NCBI GenBank assembly: GCA_900549135.1
Contig: URNI01000033.1
Location: 1-18,612, forward strand
DNA: 18,612 nt
Source: an uncultured Collinsella sp.
GTDB lineage: Bacteria > Actinomycetota > Coriobacteriia > Coriobacteriales > Coriobacteriaceae
Direction of reading: 5' to 3'
Shown: piece by piece, positions 1 through 7,583 of the stretch
Numbering within the stretch: position 1 is the first letter of the stretch
Layout of the letters: each line of letters begins with the position of its first letter
The notes under the pieces: model-generated
Database searches by the model: none
Seen by the model: the letters and a program-made list of their open reading frames with translations, nothing else
What the model was told of the DNA's origin: nothing
Program-made: the position numbers and the translations under genes

Positions 1-18
1 CGCTAGCCATCAAACGGC

Positions 19-55
19 AAAGTCCCCGTCGAGCACACGCCCGGCGGGGACTTTT
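19..55 (+). terminator. Rho-independent terminator for a gene left of the window
   Basis: A perfect 10-bp stem (19-28 AAAGTCCCCG with 45-54 CGGGGACTTT) encloses a 16-nt loop and runs into TTTTCTCT. This suits a plus-strand gene that ends before the window. The stem contains the GTCCCC/GGGGAC core that recurs in other intergenic hairpins here. Confidence 0.65.
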
Positions 56-61
56 CTCTAT

Positions 62-124
62 GCCGGCCAACCCATCACCACAAAGGGGACATGCGCCTTT
101 GTGGTGGTCGGGGACTTGGCCGGC
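62..124. repeat. Nested palindrome with CACCACAAAGG hairpin
   Basis: The outer arms GCCGGCCAA (62-70) and TTGGCCGGC (116-124) are perfect inverted repeats. Nested inside, CACCACAAAGG (76-86) pairs perfectly with CCTTTGTGGTG (96-106) around the loop GGACATGCG. The inner 31 nt recur in opposite orientation at 4571-4601 with only two loop differences. No T-run follows on either strand, so a terminator role is not supported. Confidence 0.75.
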
Positions 125-142
125 GAACCAATTCCGACGTTT

Positions 143-280
143 GTCTCGATCTGTAACAGTTAGAGACCAAATTCCTCGCCACGTGTTACAGATCGAGACG
201 TTAGGTTAGCGGCTGAACAGTTCGTCTCAATCTGTAACACCTAGAGCCCAACTATCAGGTTTGGTGTTACAGATTGAGAT
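143..280. repeat. Two tandem 57-nt palindromic units
   Basis: Unit 1 (143-199) has arms GTCTCGATCTGTAACA (143-158) and its perfect complement (184-199). Unit 2 (224-280) has arms GTCTCAATCTGTAACA (224-239) and a complement (265-280) that ends in one G-T wobble. Both loops are 25 nt and share TAGAG[A/C]CC. The units are 24 nt apart. Position 6 of the arm is a G-C pair in unit 1 (148/194) and an A-T pair in unit 2 (229/275), a compensatory change. Bases 281-317 show nothing recognisable. Function is unknown: protein-binding operators, a structured RNA or a REP-like element are all possible. Confidence 0.8.
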
Positions 281-317
281 TTTGTAAAAGCCGAGAATGG
301 GCGCTGCCACCAAAAGC

Positions 318-1879
318 CTAGCGCTTGCGGCGCTTGGTTGCGGCGATGCCGGCAGCGGCAACGGTTGCGCCGGCGATGCCAAGGGCCGCTGCCGCCGCCG
401 CGGCGTTGTCGCCCGTGGCGGCCAGAGTGCCCACGGACTTCTGGGCAGCGGTGGCCTTCGCGGCCGGCTTGGAGGCAGCAGCCGTGGAACTCGCCTGAGT
501 CAGCGTCACGGACGGCGTGCCAGTCTCACTTCCGCCGCCTGGCTGCGGCGTGGGAGCCGGGGTAGGCTCAGGCTGCGGCGTGGGCTCAGGCTCGACCGCA
601 TCTCCGGAGCTGATTACCACGCTGCGGGCGACCTCGTCGGAAGTTCTAATGTCCTGGATGACAGACGACCCGGGAACACCGATGACGAGTCCGTTTCCCG
701 TAGTTTCTCGCACAGTGCCGCCGGCGGGAGTCGTAACTACCGACCCGCCATCAATTGAGAGACAAGGGGCTGCATCACCTTGATTGACAGCGTAGATTGC
801 CGCTGCATTACCCGACACCTCAAAATTTGAATTAATGATGTCAATTCGAGGGATGGCGGACTGGGAGCCGGACTGGGAATATATTCCGTAGCCATGTTTA
901 CGACTGTGGCCAGTTCCGTCACCGCATCGAACTGTAAGGCTCGAATTCTCGACGAGCACCCGCGATACGCCGTCCTGCGCGCGCATCCAAACACCATCCA
1001 AAACCTCGACACTATCACTCGCCACGAGCGTAACATCCGCCCCGTTGGTAATACTCAAATATGTATCCTTACCCCCGGACGAATACAGGGCGACCGACAA
1101 CATGTTTGCATTACGCGCCGCCGCATCTAATTTTGCGTTATCCACCGCGATGCAGCCTCCATGCTCGGAGGAGATGTTTTCGGCATAGACTGCAACGGCA
1201 TTGAGCCCCCATTCGCCTCCGCCTCGACGTGGACGTCGGCGCCCTCGTTAATGGTTATGTTGCCTGCCCGCGTATGAATGCCGATGGTATGAGGCACTTT
1301 GTTCGTTGCCGTCACGTTAACGTTGGCACCGCGGATGTCCACGTCGCCGCCGGCCTTACCGTCCCCCGAAACCGCTATCGTATCGGTTCCGGCCGTCGCG
1401 TTGAGAGTCACGTCGCCCGAGATGGCGAGGCTACCGCACTCGACCTTAACAGCGCTCCTGCTCTTCTGTGGTTCGGCCGTCGCGTTGAGGGTTCCCTCCC
1501 CCGTGATGGCAAGGTTGCCGTCCTTGACCTCGATAGCGCTCTGCAAGGAATCGGCCGTTACGGTGTTGGTGCCCGTCACGCCGATATTGAGGTTGCCCTG
1601 AGCGCTGATACCGGCGCCGTTGTAGCCATTGAGCTTCATGTCGTCGGCGCCGTCCCAGGACCACGTTCCGGCCTCGTCGCCGACGCCCTTGTTGTACTGC
1701 GTGCCGCCAACGTTGACCCATTTGGCGGCGAGCGCCACGCTGGGTAGCAGCAGCTGACCGACCATGAGCGCGCAAGCCCCCGCACAGGCGAGCTTGGCGC
1801 CCACGCGACGCCACGTTCCGTGAGAGAGCGCGCACGCGCGGCCGTGGTCGATTGGGTTGTCATGGATTTGCTTTCGCAT
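318..1879 (-). pseudogene. Frameshifted LAATG-anchored surface protein (paralogue of the 1936-3567 gene)
   Basis: This is the second copy of a tandem surface-protein pair, broken into two overlapping frames. The N-terminal part (1879 to 1127) has a strong AGGAGG ribosome site before ATG 1879, a Sec signal peptide ending near ALAA, and Gly/Asn/Thr-rich repeats of beta-helix type such as GNLAITGEGTLNA. The C-terminal part (1145 to 318 as an open frame) continues the same repeats, then a Pro/Glu/Thr/Gln-rich wall-spanning segment, LAATGD, a hydrophobic Ala-rich helix and the tail KRRKR. The frames meet at C1206-C1210 (five Gs in the mRNA). One extra G would fuse them as ..EANGGLNAVAVYAEN.., giving about 520 residues that align with the intact paralogue. 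It could be a true pseudogene, a phase-off allele or a sequencing indel. The exact ligand is unknown; the repeats resemble Cthe_2159-type carbohydrate-binding proteins only in style. Confidence 0.75.
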
Positions 1880-1935
1880 GTGAGCCTCCTTGTCGTAAGG
1901 GGTACCTCCGCTGTTTTATGTTGCGGAAGCTTGCG

Positions 1936-3567
1936 CTAGCGGTCGCGGCGCTTGGACGCGACGAAGCCGGCGCCGATGACGGACGCACCGGCGATGCCGA
2001 GGGCGGCCGCCGTCGCGGCGTTGTCGCCCGTGGCGGCCAGAACACCGGAAGCGCTTTTGGCGCCGGCGGCAGTCTTGGTCGTAACGGTCTTGGCAACCGC
2101 CGTGGTGGTCTTTGCGTCCTTATCTACGGGCTTGGGGTCAGGCTTCTGCTCGGGATTGGGCATAGGATCGGGATCGGGCTCCGGTGTCGGCTCCGGCTCC
2201 GGTGTCGGCTCCGGCTCCTGCCCGTCTCCAAAATCAATCACTACATCATGGGCGACCTCGGCAGAACCGACGATATCCGTAATAGCAGACGAACCGGCAA
2301 CACCGACGACCTGCCCGTTCTGGGAGCTCGGCCATTTCCCCGTATCAACAACCTTTTTCACATCGCGCACGGCACCATCCGTCGGAGTCGTAATCATCGC
2401 GCGCCCGTGCAAATTGTTCACGCTCAAATCAATCCTCGCGGCACGGAACAGCGTCGCAGTCGCGTCGTTGCAGTTGATCGCATAGATTCCCGCAGTCGCG
2501 CCCGAAGCCTCAATCTTCGATTTGCGAATCTTGATACGAGGCGTTTCCGACCCGGTGTTTGCCTCTGCCATGATTCCAAAACTTTGATTGCGGACGGCAT
2601 CGATGCCGTTTGCAGAAGACAGGCTTCGAGACGTAAGATTCGACTCCTCGACAAGCATCCACACCGCACCGCTTTGCGAACGCGCGCTGATGCCCGCCGA
2701 GAGCGAAGCCGCACTGCCGGCGGAAAGCGCGACATCGGCTCCGTTGACGATTTTCATGAGGGTATTCTTTTTGATACCGACCGTATTGATGCACACAGAA
2801 ACCTGCCAGGCATCGGCTGTCTTGATCGACAGGTCGGCGGCATCGATCGTGACGTCGCCCCCGTGCACGGAGACATAATCCGGTTCTTCCTGCTCGCTTT
2901 CCTGAGCAGCGTGTCTACTGGGAAGGTTATCGGCAAAGATACCGTAGGTGCCCACCGTTGGACGCCAAGATCCTTCCGCCGATTTTGCCTCGATTTTGAC
3001 ATCGGCGCCCTTATCGATCGTCACGCTGCCGGCCGTCGCGCGAATGCCCGTCGCACTGTTCACTGCGCCCGAAGCCGTCACGTTGACGTTGGCGCCGCTG
3101 ATGGTCACATCGCCACCCGCATTGCCGTCGCCTTCCGCCGCAATCACATCGGTCTGAGCCGTCGCATTAAGGGTGCCATCGCCGGTAATGGCAAGGTTGC
3201 CGTTCTTGACAGCAATGGCGCTCTGCCCGGCGTCGGCCGTGACGGTGTTGGTGCCCGTCACGCCGATGGTGAGGTTACCCTTGGCGCCGATGGAGCCGCC
3301 GTCGTAGCCGTTGAGCTTCATGTCGTTAGCGCCATCCCAGGACCAGGTTCCTGCCTCGTCGCCGGCAGCGGTGCCCGCGTCGTACTGCGTGCCGCCCACG
3401 CTGACCCACTCGGCGGCGAGCGCCACGCTCGGCAGCAGCAGCTGGCCGACCATGAGCGCGCAGGCCCCCGCGCAGGCGAGTTTTGCCCCCACGCGGCGCC
3501 ACGTTCCGTGGGAGAGTGAGCACGCGCGGCCGTGGTCGATTGGGTTGTCATGGATTTGCTTTCGCAT
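1936..3567 (-). CDS. LAATG-anchored secreted surface protein with beta-helix-like repeats
   Basis: This encodes 543 residues. ATG 3567 is chosen because AAGGAGG lies just upstream and a signal peptide follows (basic start, hydrophobic stretch about 28-50, cleavage near ALA-A at 51). An in-frame extension to 3861 lacks those signs. The mature part is rich in repeated GNLTIGVTGTNT- and GDGTLNATA-like strands typical of parallel beta-helix proteins and is likely exposed on the cell. A Pro/Glu/Asp-rich segment at about 450-490 would span the wall. The end is a sorting signal: LAATG at 510-514, a hydrophobic helix, and the basic tail ending KRRDR. LAxTG is known as the motif of class E sortases of high-GC Gram-positives. 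The gene lies directly upstream of its broken paralogue (56-bp gap) and divergent from a LuxR-type regulator, which may control it (inference). The ligand is unknown; a glycan or adhesive role is a guess. Confidence 0.8.
   Translation of the reverse strand: MRKQIHDNPIDHGRACSLSHGTWRRVGAKLACAGACALMVGQLLLPSVALAAEWVSVGGTQYDAGTAAGDEAGTWSWDGANDMKLNGYDGGSIGAKGNLTIGVTGTNTVTADAGQSAIAVKNGNLAITGDGTLNATAQTDVIAAEGDGNAGGDVTISGANVNVTASGAVNSATGIRATAGSVTIDKGADVKIEAKSAEGSWRPTVGTYGIFADNLPSRHAAQESEQEEPDYVSVHGGDVTIDAADLSIKTADAWQVSVCINTVGIKKNTLMKIVNGADVALSAGSAASLSAGISARSQSGAVWMLVEESNLTSRSLSSANGIDAVRNQSFGIMAEANTGSETPRIKIRKSKIEASGATAGIYAINCNDATATLFRAARIDLSVNNLHGRAMITTPTDGAVRDVKKVVDTGKWPSSQNGQVVGVAGSSAITDIVGSAEVAHDVVIDFGDGQEPEPTPEPEPTPEPDPDPMPNPEQKPDPKPVDKDAKTTTAVAKTVTTKTAAGAKSASGVLAATGDNAATAAALGIAGASVIGAGFVASKRRDR
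2177..2218 (-). repeat. Tandem 18-bp repeat coding the EPTPEP wall-spanning segment
   Basis: Two exact copies of GGCTCCGGTGTCGGCTCC (2177-2194 and 2195-2212) are followed by a partial third. They encode Glu-Pro-Thr-Pro repeats just before the sorting signal. Copy number in such a repeat can change by slippage and alter the stalk length of the surface protein. Confidence 0.8.
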
Positions 3568-3681
3568 ATGAGCCTCCTTGTCGTAAGGGGTGCTTCTGTA
3601 ACACCATGTTACGGGAAGATATCCGGATCCCGGGGCACAAATTCTCATGTGGCGCACCTGCCAGCGCAAAAGGCAACGAGC

Positions 3682-4561
3682 ATGCGATTGCCAAGCGCGC
3701 CCCCCGAAAGGCCTGCCATCAATCCCTTTGTTGAGCCCTCTCATGCCCTCGCCAAACAGGCATGCTGGAGCATCGCGCTCGTCATGGTTCTTGCCTGCTT
3801 GTTCTCGACCCTCGACAACGTTGTCACACTCTCCAACGCCCACGGCACCATTGCCGTACAAACATGGCCGCGCCTCTTTTTGGCGGCGAGCGGCCTTGCC
3901 GCCGGTCTTATTTTTGATCTTGCCGAGCGCCGCTACATGGGACTTGTCATGCTCGGCATCGCCGTACTCTCGACCATTTCCATCATGGCCGTGGAGGCCG
4001 GGGCCGATCCCAACCTAGGCCTTGTCGTCTTTTACCTGAGCTCAGGCTTTTTTTGTCACGTTCTTTACCGCCACGTTTACTCAGCTGGCACCGCGCATGC
4101 ACGCACCCGCCCTCTGGGCCGACATGGGACGCGCCGCCAACAATGTATGCGCATTCACCACATCGGGCATCTCGCTTGCTCTCGTGACCTCGGGCAATGT
4201 TGCTCTCATCATGATCGGTGCGCTCGTGCTGCTCGTCGCCGCTTGCGCGGCATTTGTGGCGGCCGGCCTATTCCGCCTGCCCCAAACCGAGCAGGAGCGC
4301 GAACACCAGCAACGAGCCGAGAAAGCGCTCGCCGCCCCCACCATCGAGGAGCAACGCCAGGCCTTCATCGCCAACCACGCTCTCACCCCGCGCGAAGTCG
4401 ACGTGCTCGTGGCAGTAACCCAGGATGAACGCCCGCTCAAGCAGATCGCCGAGGAGCTCGGCATCTCGATGCGCATGGTACAGCGCCACCTGAGCTCTAT
4501 CTACCAAAAGACCGACACACAGACGCGCGCCGGTCTCACCAAGGCCTTCCCCTCCGCCTAA
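3682..4561 (+). pseudogene. Membrane-bound LuxR-type regulator, frameshifted at a T7 tract
   Basis: Two frames together make one regulator. Frame A from ATG 3682 encodes four membrane segments, beginning about WSIALVMVLACLFSTLDNVV. It then reads TTT TTT TGT at T4048-T4054 and loses homology. Dropping one T gives ..SGFFVTFFTATFTQLAPRMHAPALW.. and continues into two more membrane segments, a charged linker, and a LuxR-type helix-turn-helix at the C-terminus (LTPREVDVLVAV..LKQIAEELGISMRMVQRHLSSIYQK). The repaired product would be about 292 residues with six predicted membrane helices. Coriobacterial regulators of this style commonly have twelve, so the N-terminal half may be missing. The gene is divergent from the surface-protein pair and separated from it by 114 bp, which suggests local control. 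The ribosome site before ATG 3682 is weak, so the start is uncertain. Confidence 0.7.
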
Positions 4562-4570
4562 AACAAAAAC

Positions 4571-4607
4571 CACCACAAAGGTGCCTGTCCCCTTTGTGGT
4601 GATTTTT
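4571..4607. terminator. Bidirectional terminator between convergent genes
   Basis: CACCACAAAGG (4571-4581) pairs perfectly with CCTTTGTGGTG (4591-4601). The plus strand continues ATTTTTGG and the minus strand continues GGTTTTTGTTTT, so both the LuxR-type gene and the kinase-like gene could stop here. The hairpin is nearly the same as the one at 76-106 but with its loop in the opposite orientation. Confidence 0.75.
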
Positions 4608-4613
4608 GGTCGG

Positions 4614-5237
4614 CTAGCCTTCGAGCTGAGCTACCTTGTAGCGGTAGGCAGCGGCGATAACGTCTTTGCAGCCCTCGCGGCCCAGCTTAGCGCGGTTGAC
4701 AACGATATCCTTACCGCTCGTCATCTTCCACTTTCCGGCGCTGTAGCGCTTATAGAACGCCTCGCGCGCCTTCTGCTGCTGCTTGACCAGCTTGGCGCCC
4801 TTCTTTTTGTTAAGGCCACGCTTCTTGCGCACGATCTCGACGCGGTCCTCAAAGGGAGCGGTCACCAACACGGCAATGTGGTTGGGGTTGTTACGCAACA
4901 GGTAATCGGACAGGCGGCCTTCGATAATGCAGCTCTCGGTCTCGCCCAGATCCAAAATCACCTGGCTCATCTTTTGGAACAACTTGTCCGAGTACGAACA
5001 CGCATCGTAGCGGTCGGGTAGGAACGCCATATTCTCCACGGCCAGGCGCTCGTCGTAGGCGGCCATCTTATCGAGCGACTCGCCCGCGCGCAGCGACGCA
5101 CGCACCAGCAGCTCGTTATCGTACAGCGGAATCCCCAACTCGTCGGCAAGCATGCGACCAATCTCGTGGCCCTCGGCGCCAAAGTCGCGCGCGATGGTAA
5201 TGACCACAGGATTCTTCTTGTTCTCCAGATCGCTCAT
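4614..5237 (-). CDS. Cytidylate kinase-like family protein
   Basis: This 207-residue cytoplasmic protein matches the cytidylate-kinase-like family (PF13189 style). It opens with VVITIARDFGAEGHEIGRMLADELGIP, the place of the family's P-loop, usually written REFGSGGREIG; here the central glycine-rich part is GAEG. LYDNELL follows, then IIEGRLSDYLL, then VLVTAPFEDRVEIVRK near 135-150, the typical order of nucleoside monophosphate kinase folds. A basic GLNKKKGAKLVKQQQKAREAFYKRY segment follows. The start at ATG 5237 is chosen because GAAAGGAAT precedes it and it fits the family N-terminus; a 15-residue extension upstream runs into the hairpin. It lies 48 bp after the last permease gene. The true substrate of this family is often not CMP, so specificity is open. 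Confidence 0.75.
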   Translation of the reverse strand: MSDLENKKNPVVITIARDFGAEGHEIGRMLADELGIPLYDNELLVRASLRAGESLDKMAAYDERLAVENMAFLPDRYDACSYSDKLFQKMSQVILDLGETESCIIEGRLSDYLLRNNPNHIAVLVTAPFEDRVEIVRKKRGLNKKKGAKLVKQQQKAREAFYKRYSAGKWKMTSGKDIVVNRAKLGREGCKDVIAAAYRYKVAQLEG

Positions 5238-5254
5238 CGCGATTCCTTTCTCTA

Positions 5255-5283
5255 TGTGACAAAGGGGCTGTCCCTTTGCCACA
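5255..5283. repeat. Intergenic hairpin, ACAAAGGG/CCCTTTG type
   Basis: TGTGACAAAGGG (5255-5266) pairs with 5272-5283 with one A-C mismatch and a 5-nt loop. Read on the minus strand it contains GGGACAG, like the other hairpins in this window. It lies between the permease stop and the kinase-like gene. No T-run follows, so it is more likely a partial attenuator or repeat element than a full terminator. Confidence 0.65.
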
Positions 5284-5285
5284 TT

Positions 5286-5924
5286 CTACGCTGCCACCAT
5301 TCGCCTCTGATACGCGCGGACCAGCAGCGAGATACCAAAGTTGAGCACAAAGTACATCGCAAACACCAGGCCGTAGAGCATAAGAACCTGCGACAGGTCG
5401 ATCGCGTGGGCCATCACGACATTTGCCGTGTACATGAGCTCGGCCACGTTAATGCCCGAAAGATACGAGCTGTCCTTGATGACAGTCGTGCACTGGCTAA
5501 ACAGCGCCGGAATGATCGTCTTAAACGTCTGCGGCAGAATGATGTAGCGCATGGTGGCAAAGAAGCCAAAGCCCTGGCTCTGCGCTGCCTCAAACTGGCC
5601 ACGCGGAATCGAGTTGAGGCCGCCGCGCACAATCTCGGCCATAACAGCGCTGGTAAACAGCGTAAAGGCGATGGTCGAAATCACAATGTCCAAACCCTGC
5701 ACCGTAAAGTAGATAAAAAGGATCCACAGCAGGTTCGGCGTGCAACGGAACAGTTCGATATAGGCGCTCACCAAAATACGGAACGGGCGGGGCGCATAGC
5801 TTTTAACGAGCGCCAGCACCGTGCCAAAGATGAGCGAGAAAAAGATCGACAGCGCCGAGATCTCGATCGTCTTAACAAAGCCGCCCCAAATGTAGAGCAG
5901 GTTGGTCGCGTTGAAGATTTCCAT
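5286..5924 (-). CDS. Amino acid ABC transporter permease (second subunit)
   Basis: This 212-residue inner-membrane protein of the HisM/GlnP family forms half of the membrane channel of a polar amino acid importer. The N-terminus carries the family's IWGGFVKTIEISALSIFFSLIFG membrane segment. The EAA loop that docks on the ATPase is visible as EAAQSQGFGFFATMRYIILPQ at about 118-138. ELFRCTPNLLWILFIYF fits the conserved R-TP-L region. It starts three bases after the stop of the other permease gene, which implies translational coupling and a permease heterodimer. It is the last gene of a four-gene leftward operon. Substrate cannot be read from the sequence. Confidence 0.9.
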   Translation of the reverse strand: MEIFNATNLLYIWGGFVKTIEISALSIFFSLIFGTVLALVKSYAPRPFRILVSAYIELFRCTPNLLWILFIYFTVQGLDIVISTIAFTLFTSAVMAEIVRGGLNSIPRGQFEAAQSQGFGFFATMRYIILPQTFKTIIPALFSQCTTVIKDSSYLSGINVAELMYTANVVMAHAIDLSQVLMLYGLVFAMYFVLNFGISLLVRAYQRRMVAA

Positions 5925-5927
5925 GCG

Positions 5928-6674
5928 CTAGGCCTCCTCTACGTTGTCGAGCCCCAGCTCGGCCAGGCTCACGCCGCGCGGACGCTCCTTGGAGCGGCGC
6001 TCGAGCCACTGCACCAGCATGGCGAGCGGAAAGCAGATGATGAAGTACATAAGGCAGCAGACGATGTATCCCTGCAGGTAACCGTACAGACTCACAAAGT
6101 TGTCGGAACGGTACATAAGGTCGCCGCCGGCCACAAGCGCCAGCACCGACGTGTTCTTGACCAGGTTGAGCGCCTGGTTACACAGCGGCGGCAGAATGAT
6201 CTTGAATGTCTGGGGCAGCACGATGTACCAGTACGCCTGCGCACGGGTGAAGCCCTGGCTCTGGGCCGCCTCCATCTGACCACGCGGAACCGCCTCGATA
6301 CCAGTGCGGATAACCTCCGAAATGTAGGCCGCGTGATACAGGCCCACACCCAAGAAGCCCAGCACGAATGGCGCGATGCGCACCGGCTGGTCGGCACCGG
6401 TTATGGCCTGCAAAAACTGCGGACCGGCCATGTACATAAAGAGCACCTGCACGGGCAACGGGGTGTTCTGGTAAAACTCCACGTACACGCGGCTTATGGC
6501 GCGCAGCACGCGCGAGCGAGTGGTAGAGAACACGCCCAGCAGCGTGCCCAGCACCAGCGACAACAGCAGGCCGGCAACGACCACTTGCAGCGTCACGCCA
6601 AAGCCCTCCCAGAAGGGCCCCATATTTTGAAATGTCGTCGACCAACGGTCGGCGTCAAATAATCCTTCGAGCAT
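5928..6674 (-). CDS. Amino acid ABC transporter permease (first subunit)
   Basis: This 248-residue HisQ/GlnP-type permease pairs with the product of the next gene. ATG 6674 (MLEGLFDADRW) is chosen over an 11-residue extension because AAGGAAGGAA lies just before it. The sequence shows FGVTLQVVVAGLLLSLVLGTLLG as the first membrane segment, YVEFYQNTPLPVQVLFMY as the conserved loop, and the EAA motif EAAQSQGFTRAQAYWYIVLPQ near 145-165. The C-terminus ends in a charged tail, RRSKERPRGVSLAELGLDNVEEA, longer than the membrane core needs. It begins 25 bp after the receptor gene. Confidence 0.9.
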   Translation of the reverse strand: MLEGLFDADRWSTTFQNMGPFWEGFGVTLQVVVAGLLLSLVLGTLLGVFSTTRSRVLRAISRVYVEFYQNTPLPVQVLFMYMAGPQFLQAITGADQPVRIAPFVLGFLGVGLYHAAYISEVIRTGIEAVPRGQMEAAQSQGFTRAQAYWYIVLPQTFKIILPPLCNQALNLVKNTSVLALVAGGDLMYRSDNFVSLYGYLQGYIVCCLMYFIICFPLAMLVQWLERRSKERPRGVSLAELGLDNVEEA

Positions 6675-6699
6675 TTGATTCCTTCCTTGGACGATGCGC

Positions 6700-7575
6700 C
6701 TATACAAGACCCCAGGTCTTGACCTCTTGGTCGAGCCAGCCGTCGGCCAGGCGATCGCAAATCACCTGATCGACCACGGCCGAAAGGTCGCAGCCCTTCT
6801 TGGTCGCCACGCCGTAGCCCTGCTCGCCAAACTTGACCTCGGGCTGCAGCAGCTCAACGGTCTCGTTCATGTAACCGGCCAGCGTGGAGCGGTCCATGGC
6901 AAAGACGTCGATATTGCCGGCGTCGAGCGAGCTCTTGATGATGGGGTAGCCGCTAAAGGCCCTAAACTCTGGCTTGCAGCTAAAGCCGTTGTCCTTGATC
7001 ATCTGCTCGATCAGGCCCTGCGTGGTAGCACCCTGGCTCACGCCGATGACCTTGCCGTCCAGGTCCTCAATCGAGGTAAAGCCCGAACGCTTCTTGACCA
7101 TGAGCCCCACGTAGTCGGTGCGGTACGGCGTCGAGAAATCCCAACTCTTCTTGCGCTCGTCGGTGATGGTGTAGGTCGCCGCGACCACGTCGAGTTGGCC
7201 GTTATCGATCAGCGGGCCGCGTGTCTTGGGCGTTACGTCGGTAAACTCGACAAGCTCCTGGGCGCGGGCCTCCTTGTAGCTCACGTCAAAGACAGCAGCG
7301 GCGATCTGATAGCACAAATCGACTTCCATGCCCTCAAAGCGGCCCTTGGCGGTGTCGTAATAGCCATAGCCGGGAACGTCTTTCTTAACGCCGGCATTCA
7401 GATGGCCACGCGATTTGATGGCCGCAAGCTTGGACCCCTTGTCGGAGTCCTCGCCGCTGGTGGAGTTGCCGCAACCGGTAAGCGCGGTCCCCGTCAGCGC
7501 AAGCATGCCGGCGCCAGCCAGCTGCAAAAAGTGACGGCGCGACACGGCCGCCCTCGTCATATCCGTCATGTCCAT
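6700..7575 (-). CDS. Amino acid ABC transporter substrate-binding lipoprotein (Tat-type signal)
   Basis: This 291-residue family 3 solute-binding protein captures the amino acid outside the membrane. The N-terminus reads SRRHFLQLAGAGMLALTG then LTGCGNS, so it joins a twin-arginine motif (R13-R14) to a lipobox with Cys at about 35. It is therefore likely a Tat-exported lipoprotein. The binding domain starts AIKSRGHLNAGVKKDVPGYG and has GRFEGMEVDLCYQIAAAV, DVVAATYTITDERKKSWDFSTPY, and GKVIGVSQGATTQ, all family hallmarks of glutamate/glutamine/aspartate binders. ATG 7575 is preferred because AGG lies about seven bases upstream; GTG 7578 and ATG 7569 are close alternatives. It follows the ATPase gene by 8 bp. 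Confidence 0.88.
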   Translation of the reverse strand: MDMTDMTRAAVSRRHFLQLAGAGMLALTGTALTGCGNSTSGEDSDKGSKLAAIKSRGHLNAGVKKDVPGYGYYDTAKGRFEGMEVDLCYQIAAAVFDVSYKEARAQELVEFTDVTPKTRGPLIDNGQLDVVAATYTITDERKKSWDFSTPYRTDYVGLMVKKRSGFTSIEDLDGKVIGVSQGATTQGLIEQMIKDNGFSCKPEFRAFSGYPIIKSSLDAGNIDVFAMDRSTLAGYMNETVELLQPEVKFGEQGYGVATKKGCDLSAVVDQVICDRLADGWLDQEVKTWGLV

Positions 7576-7583
7576 CACCGCGC

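Noticed and set aside
143..280. CRISPR array
   Set aside because: The repeats are inverted pairs in two units, not regular direct repeats with unique spacers, and no cas genes are present.
1200..1215. Programmed -1 ribosomal frameshift in the broken surface gene
   Set aside because: The site is T GGG GGC without a proper slippery heptamer, and the intact paralogue needs no shift; a one-base indel is simpler.
1852..3519. Long plus-strand open frame antisense to the intact surface gene
   Set aside because: It mirrors the GC-rich minus gene, has no ribosome site or recognisable domain, and its product is rich in Arg/Gly/His as antisense shadows are.
5166..6662. Plus-strand open frame of about 498 codons across the permease genes
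   Set aside because: It is antisense to two clear permeases and one kinase-like gene; the composition (His, Arg, Gln, Asp) is that of a shadow frame.
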